NCBI RefSeq assembly: GCF_023343835.1
Contig: NC_064436.1
Span: 53,543,883-53,607,882 of the forward strand
Length of the DNA stretch: 64,000 nucleotides
From: Lagopus muta
Lineage: Eukaryota > Chordata > Aves > Galliformes > Phasianidae
Direction of reading: 5' to 3'
Of the stretch, positions 12,501 to 25,879 are shown piece after piece (position 1 is the first letter of the stretch; each line of letters starts with the position of its first letter). The position numbers were made by a program, and so were the translations under genes. The notes beneath the pieces were generated by a model. It was given only the letters and a program-made list of their open reading frames with translations. It was not told the origin of the DNA and ran no database searches.

Positions 12501-13734
12501 AAGTATAGCACAATTACAACCTGCATAGTTACTTCAGTACCTAAATTAGATCATCAAGCCAAAGAATTCGGCAGTGACGTTAGACTGAGGACCTGGAAGC
12601 TGCAAAGAGTTGTCAATATTTGGTACTGGTGAGATAAAGTTCATGGGGAAAAAAGGTTCCATCTTTCAACAGATACTATTCACTTTTTTCATGACTTCCA
12701 AATGACTTCCATATACCTATGGCAAAGCTCAAGAAAAATGAGGGGAAAAAAAAAAACAGAACCATGAACTACATAACAGTTGTATGGCTTTCAGTATTGG
12801 TAACAGAGAAGAACAAGTTTGCCTGCCAAAGGTGGAAACAGCCAGTACTTCAGTCAGAGAGATTCACCAACCAAGCTCCTTGGAAAATAAGTAGTTTTTC
12901 CACTCCTCAGGAAGGAAACACTATCCCCTGAAGATCTCTGCTATTGCCATCTCATTCCTGGGCAAAACTATTTTAAAAAAATCAGAAACCATAACGTGCC
13001 AACAGTATACAACTGCCAGTTTTCTGAAGACCTTGCCGTCAGGGTTCACATCAGGACACAGAATAGAGATTGTCTTTATTGCCACTCAGCCCATTATTAC
13101 CATAGAAAGAAGTCTGATACTCCCATATACAGCCATGCGCAGGGGTTTAATAAGCCAAAAATACTGCATATACAAAGCGGAGATCCTGCACAATGGTACT
13201 TGCAATGTCTTGTTTGAAGCAAAGCTCAGAATGGTAGATAACGGCATCTTCTGTCCAAGTCTTTGCTCATGGGGCCCCAGGTTATATCCTTAATCTTTTT
13301 TAACAGCTGCACAAGATCACTGTTGAATACTCCCAGGTGAGGTATAGCTGATAGCAGTGCAAGAGATGCTTATTTTCAACAGCTATAGCTATTGCTATTT
13401 TTGGAAAGGCAGAACATCTACAGGAAATCAGTTCCTAGATGAAGTATGGTTCAAGCTGAGCTTAGGCAAGACTGAGTCACTGTTATTCAGACTGGGGAAA
13501 AGGATTTTAAATGCCTGAAAATATACTAGAAGCCAGCTGAGATGTCAAAGTTATGTGGCACTGACTGATATTCTGCTAAATGTGGATGCCCAAAGAGAAT
13601 CAGTTTCCTCCTCTGATCTGCTGGGAAGATTATTCCTTACTTCTTCATGAAGATCAACCTATTCCTTGGTACAAAACAACATTAGGCAGCCTCCATTTTA
13701 CAACTTCAGAATAACTCATTAGCAAGAAATCGCA
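9569..13734. other. Intergenic desert
   Basis: Apart from the CR1 tip at 11400, only unique AT-rich DNA and A-rich tracts (near 10580 and 11770) are visible. No gene recognised. Confidence 0.6.
11400..11468 (+). mobile_element. CR1 LINE 3' tip
   Basis: About 70 bp: GGATGATCTTAAAGTTCTTTTCCCACCTTGGTGATCCTATAATGCTATGATA, the terminal part of CR1 in forward orientation, heavily 5'-truncated. Confidence 0.75.
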
Positions 13735-14019
13735 TCTGTAGTGATCTGTTAGTGATAGGACAGGAGGAAGGGGCCTCAAGTCATGCCAGGAGAGGTTCAG
13801 GTTGAGTATTAGAAAAAGCTCTCCAAAAGAGTGGTCAGGCACTGACTGGAACAGGCTGCCTGGGCAAGTGTTTGAGTCACCATCCCTGGAGGTGTTTAAC
13901 AAAAGTGAAGATGTGGTACTAAGGAACATGGTTTAGTGGGTGGTACTGGTGGTAAGTGGACAGTTGGACTAGATGATCTTAGAGGCCTTTTCCAACCTTA
14001 ATGATGCTATGATTCTATT
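13735..14019 (+). mobile_element. CR1 LINE 3' fragment
   Basis: Forward-oriented CR1: AGGACAGGAGGAAGGGGCC, GAACAGGCTGCCTGGGCAAG, CCATCCCTGGAGGTGTTTAA, then GGACTAGATGATCTTAGAGG...AACCTTAATGATGCTATGATTCTA. The 3' terminus is intact. Confidence 0.92.
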
Positions 14020-14829
14020 ATTTGCTGTAGATAAACAACCTTTAAGGTATAATAAATTTCTTCTGTCCTCTTTATAATCCCCTCAGACCACTGTGAACGT
14101 CCCCTTCCAGAGGCTTTGGAAGATGGTTTGAAAATTTGCTCCTACTTTCTCAAGCATTCAGTGGGTTAAACCACATAAATGAAAATGAACACTTATCAAC
14201 AAGCTTCTGCTTTATTCCCTGGGAAAACACAACCACAATGCAGCAAAGCCTTCCATCACATCACAGTCCTTGTCTTCAGCAAATCCCATACATCTTCCTA
14301 ATCTTCAACAAACTCTACCTAAGCATGATTTGTAAATGAGCAATATACACATGAAATGACATGAAATCTAGAATGCATTTAGCTGAGTTTTGAAGAAAGA
14401 ATTTGCACAGTGTAGTGATAGACAGGGATACCAATCCCATAAACAGGTAAATTCAATACTGAGGAGGAAAAAAGCCCAGGAACAGAAACCTAGGTAGTGA
14501 GACTAACAGTAACCAGAATAGGAAGATTTTTTTAAAAAGGAAAAGTTGAAGGAAGGCTTTTTTTTTTTTTAGAGTGCACAAATGAGTACCCTAAATACTC
14601 AGGTGTTGTTTTTTTTAGTATAACAAGTAAAAAGTAAAGCATTGGATAGTATCTCATCCTTTTTAAGATGGACCATTCTAAGAATAAAAATACAAAACTG
14701 ACATACTGTGTATCTGGCCCGAATTAATGGGACAATTTTCTGCCATTCTAGTAGTACAGAAAAGCTAGAATGGACCTTGGATGTATGTTCATGTTTTTGA
14801 CAACTTGGAATGTAAATTGGCTTCTCTCA

Positions 14830-15237
14830 CTTCCTATGAAGAAAGGTTGAGGAGCTGGGCTTGCTCAGTGTGGAGAAGGCTCTGCGGAGACCTCATTGAG
14901 GTCTTCCAGTACTTCAGGAGGCTCATAAAAAAGATTGAGATTGAATATACAGACAGTGATAGGAAAAGGGAGGATAGCTTTATAATAAAAGAAAGGAGAT
15001 TTAAATTAGATGCTGGGAACAAATTCTTTACTTGGAGGGTGCTGAGGCACTGGCAAAAGGTTCTCAGAGAAGCTGTGGGTGCTCCCATCCCTAGAGGCAT
15101 TCAAGGCCAGGCTGGATGGGGGGAGCCCTGGGCAACTTGACCTAGAGGGTGGAAACTGCCCACAGCAGGAGGGTTGGAACTAGGTGGTCTTTAAGATCCC
15201 TTCTGAGCCAAACCATTCTATGATTCAGTGATTCTTT
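14830..15237 (+). mobile_element. CR1 LINE 3' fragment
   Basis: Forward CR1 of about 400 bp: AGGTTGAGGAGCTGGGCTTG, AAGGCTCTGCGGAGACCTCA, TGGGTGCTCCCATCCCTAGA, GGCCAGGCTGGATGGGG, ending CCATTCTATGATTCAGTGATTC. The open frame across it is an accident of the repeat. Confidence 0.93.
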
Positions 15238-17680
15238 CCCTTTTTTTTTCTCTTTAAAATAGTCCCCCAGCAGTTCTGAAGAGATATTTCTCTTGCATAC
15301 TGTATACTGATCACCTTTTGGGTGCTGTTTGGAATTAAGAACTGACTTCATTGCACGGAAAGTCTTTAAAAAATTGTGGAGGTGTGTGGGGGGGAAGTCA
15401 TTTCCAAGTGACATTCCAAGCCCCTCCTTCTCACTGGCTCCTAGGAGTAATTACTCAGCTGGAAAATGAAACAACACTGCTATTTTAGTGGGGCTTAGGA
15501 ACTTGGGCCTGGTTTCATGTTTCAGATTAATGCTTTCTGTGCCTTCTGGAAATTCAGGAGAGCAAAAAAGAAACTCTTCAGATAAAGCAGCATCCTATAG
15601 ATGCAAGACATTCTGAAGACATTTGTAACTTGCTGTCTCTCTCCTGTTTTGCTGTGTTCAATTGAGACAGATATAACTATTTCCCCTCCTACTCAAGTGA
15701 ACTTCTAACCTGCATCTGTAAAGCCCCATCTGTTCTTCCTGACCCTCTGTCCCAGGTCTCTGGTCACTCTGTGATGAACACTCAGTATACTTTGTTGCAA
15801 CACATTAATAAAATAAAACATACTAAACTATTTAAAAACAAAGCACCAACATAAGCCATTTAAAGTCAACCTGAAAAATCTGGTCTTACAATAGCTCATG
15901 ATCCTAGTCCTAATAGAATAAGGCTGGCTAGAACCCCAGATCTTTAAAAAAGAAGTTGAAATATTTTCTGTAGCATATTCTTTAGTATCTCAGTAGGCAA
16001 AGAGGAAGTCATTCAGGTACGATTTGTCCATTTCTTATATTCCAGTGTGCTTCTAGAAGATGGGCACACCAGGGTAGTGGTGAAATGCTGTGCAAGGGGA
16101 ACTTTGACATAACATATCAATCTGAAGAACAAATCAAAACAAGGTACCAGTTTACAGAAGCAAGATGTTCTGAGACCAGTTTGGAAACCAAGAGCTACTT
16201 CCAGATTGTGAGAGTAAAGTAAATAATAAAAGCTTCCAAAATCAACCGATCAAGGAATAATCAACAGCTAAGGAAAAAATGACTAGAACACTGACTCAGA
16301 AACATGCCTTTGACATATAATAACAAATCAGAATGAAATAAACTATGTATTCACTGAATATCTGGATCCCAAGGTCCACAGTTTTAAAGGAGTATGAAAG
16401 GAAATGAACGCTGCTTTAATAGCAACCTGTTATCTGCTCCTTTATTTATATATTCTAAAAATGATTTAACATTTGACATAGGAATGGCCAGGTTTGCTCA
16501 GACACAAGGTCGGTTTAGACCAGAATGCCTTCTTCTAAGCACTGGGCAGGAAATGTTCCAGCAAAGGGTGCAAGACACCTCACCAGAAAAGCCAGATGTG
16601 GTATGCTCCAATGCTTTAATTTTCACCCCAGCTCTCCATACACTCTCTTCTCTCTCACTTAATAAAAGATGAGGGTCCTTTTCAAAAGTCTGCGTGCTCT
16701 TCAGTGTACCAACAATAACAATCCATACTGCTATAAATTCTTTCAGCAAAAGGAAGACAGATTATTAATAAAGCATGAGAAGAATGAATTCCCAAAGCTA
16801 TGGGTAGGCCATTCACCTATAAATCCCACATTCACCGTTGCCAGCAGTAACAGTTAATAGTAACAAGGCTGTGTATCATCAGATCCCACTGTCTGCCCTC
16901 CACTGAGAATATTATTGACCGGGTGATTCTCTCTGTTTGTGAAATCTGGGAATGTGTTTAGTAGTGAAAAAGCAGACACACCTCAGATCTGCCATATGTG
17001 TAGCACCAGTACCTGGTTGACTCCATAAAGTTCAGCATTCCTAAATATTCTGGCAACGTGTATTGAACTTATATTTTACTAAGGTAATTGTACATTTTAT
17101 TGGGAAAGCACAGAAGTGAAATATCAGTACTCCAAAAGATTCCTTCATATACAAGAATTCTAATAATTTTAAATGATTCATTGATTTCTAGTATGCTACC
17201 TAGACACGATCACAGAGATCATCTCTAAGTCAGAGCTTTGCATATTGGCACATTGTTTCTATTTGTGACCCAAAGGTGGAAATTTTCACTCCCTCGTTCC
17301 TTTCCTGACCAGAAATCAGACTCCCAAAAAACAATCACTTTCTTTTCTGTACAAAAAGCCATGATATGACAACTCATTCTGGCACAGCAACAATAAGACT
17401 AGGTCCCCCTGCAAGTACGTAAACACCTGCCTGTTCTTTTTGATTTCTCACATCCAGGTTATTCTTTCAAATGCCCACAGCAGGGCTGACAGCTATCATA
17501 AGAGGAAGCAAAAAAGGCTGTGCTTCTTCAGGTGAGCTTTTATATGCTACTACCACAGGTGCCACATGTGTCTTAGTTGTTTGAACAGTGTAAGACATCA
17601 TTACCAACAAAGCAGCAGCATTACTTCCTCCTATGTGTTACTCTGTCTCCACACAAGAAAAATCCTTTCAACCATAGCTA

Positions 17681-17728
17681 TCTTGCAAGAGCTTCAATTG
17701 GATACTTCAACGGTAAGCTCTTGCAAGA
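17681..17728. repeat. Perfect 14-bp inverted repeat (hairpin)
   Basis: TCTTGCAAGAGCTT at 17681-17694 and its exact reverse complement AAGCTCTTGCAAGA at 17715-17728, 20-nt loop. Each arm also contains the palindrome CTTGCAAG. Confidence 0.9.
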
Positions 17729-18665
17729 ATGACTTCTGTGAACACTGAACATTGATTTTAGCCTTTAATCAGGAAATGTTGTTATACGCTGTCTACCTCC
17801 AGAAAATGGTGGGACTTTGAACTTCATTCTACTTCCTGAAGTCACGCCGAAGGTGCCATAAACTGCTGCAACAGGAGGCTGTTCCAAGAACTACAAAGCA
17901 GATTTCTAGAGAACAATGCAACATAATGGGAAAGTGACTTGTGCAGGGACCTAAAATGCAGGGACAGCTGAAGAATGAAGCCTGCTATTCGCTGTTGCTT
18001 CTTGTACTAGTATTACGAGCTTATTTCTCTAGTCCAAACCATAACAGTTAATTTATTTCTTTTTCAGCACAAGTAAATTCACTTAGGAAGAGAATATATA
18101 TTTCTCCCGTAAAGCACAGAATTTCCGGATTGATTCTGGAAAAAAAAATATCACTTCTTTCCTTGAAGCATGATAGATTTCTTGGGATTCTCCAATCCCA
18201 TGCTCTAGGCTAGAAAGCTAAGAAACACACAAACACTCAGAACAAACTATGCCAGATCACATGATTATTAGTAAAACATTTAAATGAAAGCTGAGTCTGT
18301 CTGGAACAATTTCATCATATATTTGGTCAGTTAACTACGGCTTTTGATTGAACAAAATTTCGGCTTTCCACATCATGCCAACACAACAATTTTTGTTCAA
18401 GATCACTGAAATTGGACACAGTTTCTGCTGCAGTGTGTGAAAAAGAAGGAAATGCATTCTGAATGATGGGACAACATTATAAATACCTCTTTTATGGAAA
18501 CTACCTCTCATACCCAAACTGTTTATCTGGCATTTTGTCTGACATAGGTGAATGAGAGTTTGAGAAATCAAAGCCAGAATTTCCTAACACCAACCAAAAA
18601 TTATAGCTAGTAGAAGATCTGTGTCCTTAAAGTTTAGCTCCATCCAAAAGAAATTTAGGAATTGG

Positions 18666-18708
<43 letters not shown>

Positions 18709-18717
18709 ACTAAAATA
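18666..18717. repeat. 52-base poly-A run
   Basis: An uninterrupted run of 52 adenines, the longest homopolymer in the window. No obvious retroposon body or target-site duplication was recognised on either side. Confidence 0.95.
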
Positions 18718-19003
18718 CTGAATCTTTTCATGGAAACTTTCAAAAAAATCTAATAGAAAAAGAAAATCAAATTAAATTTCACTTATCCTCCTCTCTTTGT
18801 CCTGCTTTGGAACATAAGAAGTTCAGTAGAGTTTAGGGAATGTTCCTGCCTTTACCATTTTCATAGCTATTGTTTCATTTACTCAAAAAACTTCCCTCCA
18901 ATTGGAACTCTTCAGGAGCAAAAAAGCATCATGACTGTGGTGTCATTAATAGTCCTGAGGTTACAGAGCAGGACAAAAACTCATCTTTGTACATAGAGAA
19001 AGC

Positions 19004-19036
19004 AGAATATAATAAAAAAGCAGAATATAATAAAAT
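19004..19036. repeat. Short tandem duplication
   Basis: The unit AAGCAGAATATAATAAA occurs twice in tandem. Two copies only. Confidence 0.8.
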
Positions 19037-21629
19037 TTTGTGGTACTCTTTCGGAAAGTAGTAAAAAAAATAGGATATAATAACAACTATTCCCCCCCAC
19101 CCCCACTTTTAAAAGCAAATGAATTCCACTTTAAGCTCCATGGCAGAACATGGAATGTGACAGCATTCAAATTCTTATTCTTAAAGAGGTCTCCATTTTC
19201 TCACCTGCTGTATTTATTAGTCTACAGAGTTTTTATGCCTGGGATTTAATTGATAATCACAGCCCTTGAATACAATTGCAAAAGATATCTGAGGATCAGT
19301 ACAGACATGACCTTTCAAAAGTGGAAGCTGAGATAGCCTTATTGACAGAGTAGGACCTACTCACATGGCAGACTGACAAATTTTCAGTATGTCGGAATGA
19401 TACCCCAATTAACTTTCTAGCAGTTGCCCTGTCTGCTTTTCTCCCATATTTTTGTCACTCTTTTCTTGTCACCTGTATCTCCTTCCACTTCTTGCTTCCT
19501 TTGATTTGTCTTTCATCATAATTCATAAACCTTTACTCTCAGATGGGTACAAGCTTGTTTCTTATTAGTGCCTTTTCTTCAGTGTAAGGAGATTCATTGG
19601 TGTCAGCAATAGTTAATACATTTTAAACACCTACCAAAAAAAAAAACCTAATAATTTCTCATTCTGTGCTTATTGTGAAATGCAAATATTCCTTCTTGTC
19701 CACACAGCCCATTGTCTGAGCACTATCACTTTTTCATATCCTTTTCAATTCCTTGATGCAGGAATTCTACCTAAAAATTTTACTAATCCCTTGCTTGCAA
19801 CTTCTTATTTCACTCCAAAAAAGGAAACAACCTATTTCAAGAGACCCAGGATTCCTCAGCATCCAGGAGTCATGACAAATTCAGCCCTGAGGAGGAGTGG
19901 TGGCTCCACATTAGCAAAAGTATACCATGAAATGCTGTTCTGGTGCTTATGGTTTCCAAAGAAGTGTCACACGGCAAAGATGTCACTTGGTACTTGATTG
20001 TTTAATCAAACCATCAGGGTTAACAGATATTAATTATCTTGCAGTCCAAAAAGCATTAATCCCTTCCCAAAGTGACATCATTGAAGTATGACAGATGCAT
20101 ACCCTTTCACTCTTCTGACTGGAAAACTAATGTAAAATATCTCACCAACCATACAGTCTTTTCTATAGCAGCATTTGTGCTTGGGTGGAAAACACTGCTC
20201 AAATGAAGAATAATGCTATGAGCACGGAGGAAGAATTGTGCCTCTGAAATTAACTGAAGCCATTCCTTATCATGTTATCTTTTCCCCAGTGGCTGTTAAG
20301 CAACAGGTTACCCTCAGGTCCTATTTGTCTTCCAGAAACTGACTTCCCTTTGAGATCATTTCACTTGTTCATAGATGTTGGCTTTGCTGTGGAGTGAGTA
20401 ATGTCACTCAGGGAGTGACTTTTCAGCTGAGTACTTGCAGTTCTCCTTGATTTCACCTGGAGGTATAACAGCTATAACCCAGCTGCAGGAAAACAGAGTG
20501 GCCACCACAGAGTCCTGCAGCTCCACTACATGCCTTTTTGTCAAGAGCCACTCTAACTGGTTTTGCCTTACATACTCTTAAGAAAAAAAAATCCTTTTAA
20601 GGGTACTCTGCTGATTTTTAAAATTACTCTGGCTTATGGGAAGAATTTTATTTAAATGGGCATAAATATTTTTATTATAGTCCAAGGTCCAAGCTGATGC
20701 TTAGGTTTTGTGCTCACCTTTAACAAATGGTTTTGTTTACTGTCTAGCCAGATGATGATTTTGTCTGGCTGCACTCAAGGGACATCACCATTTGTAAAGC
20801 ATCTCTAGCTATCCAGGAAAAAGACCAGACTGCAGCAGTCACTCTCTTCTGGAAGAAGCATTAAGATCTGGTATTCTATTAAATTTCAGGTTTATGAACT
20901 GGAGAAGGCAGTCAGGGAAGGTCTCCATTTGGAGCAGGATCTGTGTGAAGCAAGCAGGTGTGTTCAGCTGGAGGTCCGTGGCCTATGCATGCTACTGCTG
21001 GTGAGGGCCCGAGAGTCCTGCCAGCCCTGTCTCTGACACCACCTTGGAGATTCCCCATCCTGTCTCTGGCTGCCAGGCCCTGCCCTGCTGCCTCATGGGG
21101 AGCTCCTTTGCACCAGCCCCAGGGACCTGCCAGCCATCACTGCATCCCATAAGTATTAAGCAGCATCACCATCAAAAATACCCAGAAGGGGAACTCTTGC
21201 CAACAGCCTGTCAGACAACAAAAGCATCCTGGCACCACTTTAGCTGAGCAGAACAGCTCTTGGAGCTGCTTTAAAGCATTGACAGCTACCAGCACAGCTT
21301 TCATTTATTTCTGTGAATGACCTTATGTGAAGCAATTACTATGCAAGTGGTACATTTCATTGCAGCCAGCTGAGCTTTAGTCTTTACATGGAAACTGGCT
21401 GGATGGGAAGAGTGTTTTCAGAGCAGTTGCTTTGTCAGAAGTGGCCATATCAGAGGCCATGGTCCACTGCATGTGGGCCAGCATGAGATCAGCAAGTATC
21501 ATCTGACCCAGAGTAAAGGTCTAGTTTGGAAGCAACACCTCTTGCTATGGCTGACTCTATGACATGTGAGGTAGTGAGAGCACAGCTAACTCCAAAGACC
21601 AAAAACTGTTAGACATGCTCCTCTAGGGG

Positions 21630-21649
21630 AAAAAAAAAAAAAAAAAAAA
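21630..21649. repeat. Poly-A tract
   Basis: Twenty adenines. Simple repeat. Confidence 0.9.
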
Positions 21650-23624
21650 GCCCTTTCCAATTGTTAAAGTTAGATCCAGGGGCTGTATTCAGTGGTGTTT
21701 AGACATGGCTGTTCTTAAAGTGGACAGGACAGAGAGAGACAAAAGTGAGAACCAGCCTAGGACTGCTGGTTTCAACACTATCCCAGCCTCACCCACAACA
21801 TTTAGAGGTACTGCACAGCTCCTCAGGGGGATTGTTTGGGAACAAGAAATTACGTGCGAAGCAGAAGAAGCAGGAGACAGAAAAAATAAAAGAAACCCTT
21901 AGTCACTCAGTTAGCAAGGGGTAAATGAAAGCAGGACAAAAAGTGTGGACTTTTGTCTTGATGTCAGATCACAGGGATTTCCCTCCTTCCACCTGGAAGT
22001 GAGAGCTCACCCATGCACTGCAAGAAATCAGCCTAGAGCTTTATATCTCTCAGACTCACCTCCTCATACAATGTTTTGTACCACAAATCTGTCCTGCTCT
22101 CTAGAACATTGTCTTTTCTTTGCGTGAGTGGCACAGATAACATGATGCCATGGGTGCCACTTACTTTCATAGTATTTCAGTCCCCAACTCTACCTTTCTG
22201 ATACAGAGTCATGAGGAGAAGAAAGGGAGAATACCACAAATCAAACTATTATACAGCAGTTCTGTTGCATACGTCAGTTCAGAAGATCAGGACAGGATAT
22301 CCTCTCCTGCACTATACCATTTTCTCCTCATCTATATCTGAAGGTTTGTCTCAAGTTGCAACCCTATGATTTCAGCTTGCAAGTTTACCTTCACTTGTAA
22401 CATGTTCCTTATTTCCAACATGATCTTTTTCACTTTGCCTGCATGTGTGACTTACTGGGTTATAGGTCATTTATCTCTAATGAGCTTCTAACTCAAGTTT
22501 GCATTATCCATGACATAGACAGGTTTCTTCCATATGCTTCTTAATTACATACTAATAGTTCTCTACCTAGGAAGCCACTACACAGACTCAAGCAGGGTTT
22601 TTCACAAGGTACATTGCAGACAGATGTTTCAGTGATGCAGGCTGAATGGAAGCTGTGTAGCCATGTTAGAGAAGTGTTAAGCCACAGCTGCATGTTTATT
22701 AGCTGGGCTCTGCACCCTGCTAACTGCAGTCACAGCTCAGAGCACAAGCAGTGGAAACTAATATCTGCTGGTGAACAACCACATAGCTATACGCATAGGA
22801 AGTGAATAATAATAATAAGAAAACCCACATACCAAAATTTGCTGGAAGACATCTGACAAACTTTACTTTGTTGAAGACTACAAAGTTCGAAGATGACAAC
22901 CTTATGAAATCCAGCAATGAGGAAGTAAACATGCATCACTGTAATAAAGTAGTTAATCATAGCTGAATCAAAGGTCCTGCTTCAAATGAACAGAAAAAGG
23001 TAATAAAGACTGTGGAAAATGAAACATCACAAAGAAGCAACCAGAGGAGTTACCAATATACGTGATTTTTGGGTGAAAAACTGATTTGCATTAGTGGGGA
23101 AAAAAGTGGTTTTATGGACAGTAGCAGCTGTAGGTCAAAACAGGCTGACGTTTATCCTCTGCATTATGTGTCTGAGTCATATTATGTACAATAAGTCTCA
23201 GATACAGAGAAAAATCCAGTGTCAAAGGACACCAGGCCAAGGTATTTCAGAGCTCTCAGAGCCTTCCTGGCTACTGCCATGCTATCATGCCCTCAGAGCT
23301 GTTCATCTTCCTCCACCTCTCTTCCCTCTCATGTTTCCCAGCATTTGGCACTGCCATTACTGATTATGTTTGCTGTTCAGGTGGTAACCTCTTCTCCTCA
23401 TCCTAACTAAGATGCAACATTCCAACAAATGAAAAGTGTGCACACGTCACCCAAACTACTCAAGATCCTCCAATTCACCATTCCTAAAGAGGTGCTTCAA
23501 GGTAGGCAATTTTAGTTTGCCGTAAAGTAGGAAAAAAGCATGCCATTAGATTTTTTTTAATATTTTATTCTGTCTTAAGTAAAAGAAAGAACAGTGGAAG
23601 TTAAATTTAAGTTCTTCACTTAAT

Positions 23625-23853
23625 GAGTGTGGTGAGGTTCTTCACCATGAGAGTGTAAGGTGCTGGAACAGGCTGCCCAGAGAGGTTGTGGATGCCTCAT
23701 CCCTAGAAGTGTTAAAGGCGAGATTGGATGGGGCTCTGGGCAGCCTCGTCTAGTATTAAATAGGGAGGTTAGTGGCCCTGCATGTGGCAAGGGAGTTGGA
23801 AATTCATGGTCCTTGAGGTCCCTTCCAACCCTGGCCATTCTGTGATTCTGTGG
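23625..23853 (+). mobile_element. CR1 LINE 3' fragment
   Basis: Forward CR1: GGTGCTGGAACAGGCTGCCC, TTGTGGATGCCTCATCCCTA, GATTGGATGGGGCTCTGGGC, ending CCTTCCAACCCTGGCCATTCTGTGATTCTGTG. Both strands give open frames of 60-95 codons that are repeat-derived, not genes. Confidence 0.93.
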
Positions 23854-24621
23854 AAGGATAGAATAACAGAAGACTAATGTGTGCACCACCTTATTTACAC
23901 TTGGCACTGCTGTAGGATTTAACTGCTGCTGAACTTTTCCAGGTCACTCATCATCTGGGAAAAGAGTACTATCTGAATTCCCTTCATGTGCTGCCTCTGC
24001 CTTTTAGCTTTAAGGTTGATGCTTTTAAACCTTAAGGTCCTTTTCTCCTAGCTTTCCTCCTCAGGGTCTCCTTCCCCTTGCAGGCTCACCTGTAATGCAC
24101 ATCAGGAAGTGGTGATCAGCCCACAAGTCTCAATATCTGAATTACTTGCCAGGCATCTGCCTACACACAACTACACATCTGCAGGAAGGAAGGGGTAAAA
24201 CCCATCTTAGATTGAAATCAACACCAGCCCAGCTCACTATGTGTTACAAGTAAAAAGGCCTAAATATGTATAGCATGCCAAGAAACCTCTGTCTTACTGC
24301 TTAGCTGTACATGGCAACTTAGGAGCCAATCCATGGTAAAAATCAGCCTAAAAGTGTTATAAATTGATACCACAAAATGGGTTTCATTTTGACAGCCTTA
24401 GTTCCAAAGCAAGAGGGAGGGAAGCAAAGGATCATAGGCCTGGAATGAATCTCTAAGCACCTTCCGATCTATTTGCTCACCTTATGACTACTTTCAGTAT
24501 TTAAGACAGGCTTGAAAATCTATGTTATTTCTCCTTTCTATATTGTATTTGAAAATTTACATCCCTTCTCAATTTGGCACTTTGTCATAGGTATATTTTG
24601 GTATTTTGGGCTCCTATCCTC

Positions 24622-24639
24622 AAAAAAAAAAAAAAAAAA
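24622..24639. repeat. Poly-A tract
   Basis: Eighteen adenines followed by GAAGAAC. Simple repeat. Confidence 0.9.
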
Positions 24640-24839
24640 GAAGAACAAATTGCACATCCTAAGCATTGTTCAGTCCCTCCTGGGGTCAAAACGGTCTTAC
24701 ATAGCAAGCTATTGCAGAGCGAGCTACGTGATGTGCCGACTCCATCTGCCCTGGTGTGCAGCACTGGGCCAGCAGCGTGCTGAGCCGCGGCTCTGTTCCA
24801 TGGAGACACTTTCCACGTTTATTGTTCTTGATTAGAAAA

Positions 24840-25080
24840 ACATTCAGATTTTTTAAACTGACATTTAAGACTGAATAAATTTCCAGTTGGTTTTATCAAG
24901 GCAAACTTTAAAATAGATTGTCTATTAGCTTTTGTAATATATTTCTTTTATGAGCCTGAGTGGGAAGAGCATTAAAAAAAGCCATAAATCAGACGCATAT
25001 TTCTGGTGAGTGCAGGAAATCATTTAACCTTTATGTTTCGTATAAATAGGAATAAATGTGGATTTGTTCATATTGTCTAC
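24840..25080. promoter_or_regulatory. Possible conserved non-coding segment
   Basis: About 240 bp of smooth AT-rich, repeat-free sequence (TTTATGAGCCTGAGTGGGAA, GCCATAAATCAGACGCATAT) unlike the decayed surroundings. Inference from texture only. Confidence 0.2.
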
Positions 25081-25879
25081 ATTTTCTGAAACACCACCAG
25101 AGGTGGAATTTCCAGAAGGAAAACGATCAGGAGAAGAAAACAAAAGGAAAATAAAGCAAAAACCTCCCCCAAAATAGAGATGCCTAAAGCACTAGTTGCA
25201 AACCACCACCTCCTGCCCATTTAGGACAGGAGAAGAGATTAAGAAGTCCTGCATTTTTACCTTCATTTGTTTGTTACAGGGTTTAGAGGGGAGAAATAAA
25301 GTAAAAAATCCACACCACACTACTGTACTGAGACTTGAGACAATTCTCTTAACACCAATAGCATGCAAGCGTGTCCATTGGAAAATAATCTGCCCTCAGT
25401 GGCTAACTCCCAGCAGAAAGCTTGGCGACAGGCCAACATGTAAATATCCATTTGTATATGCAGGAAATCATTTTCAGCAAAACCTGAGCTGGTCAAGCAA
25501 GCTGGGAGGTTCTGAGCAGTACACTGTGCATATATTCTTATTGGAATGGGTTAAAAGGTGCTCACAGCAGCACGTTATGGATGACACCAGCGAGACTTTA
25601 AGCATGCAACATAATGTTAAAGCAATTAATAAGGGCAGTTGCTAACAGTTGCACAACGGAGGAGTGTTTTAAAATTCCTGTGCTCTTTAACAATGATGTG
25701 GAGAGACGCTATGAAGGGGGAAAAAAAAAAAAGTCTGGCATGGAAGGGACATTCCTTCAGTTCCTCTCAAAAGTTTGAAAAACCTCTGGATAGGAAAATA
25801 CTATTGAGCAGCCAATTTTTTCCACATTTGGCTAAGCGCAATGCCCAAAATACACAGAACACTACTTCACTTTGAAAGG

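Larger units (their letters stand above)
15238..23624. other. Intergenic desert
   Basis: No gene recognised. Contains the hairpin at 17681, the 52-A run at 18666, the tandem duplication at 19004, a C-rich patch near 19092 and a GC-richer patch at 20940-21150 with unrelated short frames. Confidence 0.6.

Noticed and set aside
14781..15140. 119-codon + strand open frame
   Set aside because: It lies inside a CR1 3' fragment and is repeat-derived.
23620..23907. 95-codon minus and 61-codon plus frames
   Set aside because: Both overlap a CR1 tail; such frames recur wherever CR1 does.
24425..24500. GGATCATAGGCCTGGAATGAATCTCTAAG as an old LINE/MIR end
   Set aside because: Faint resemblance only; no second diagnostic block was found.
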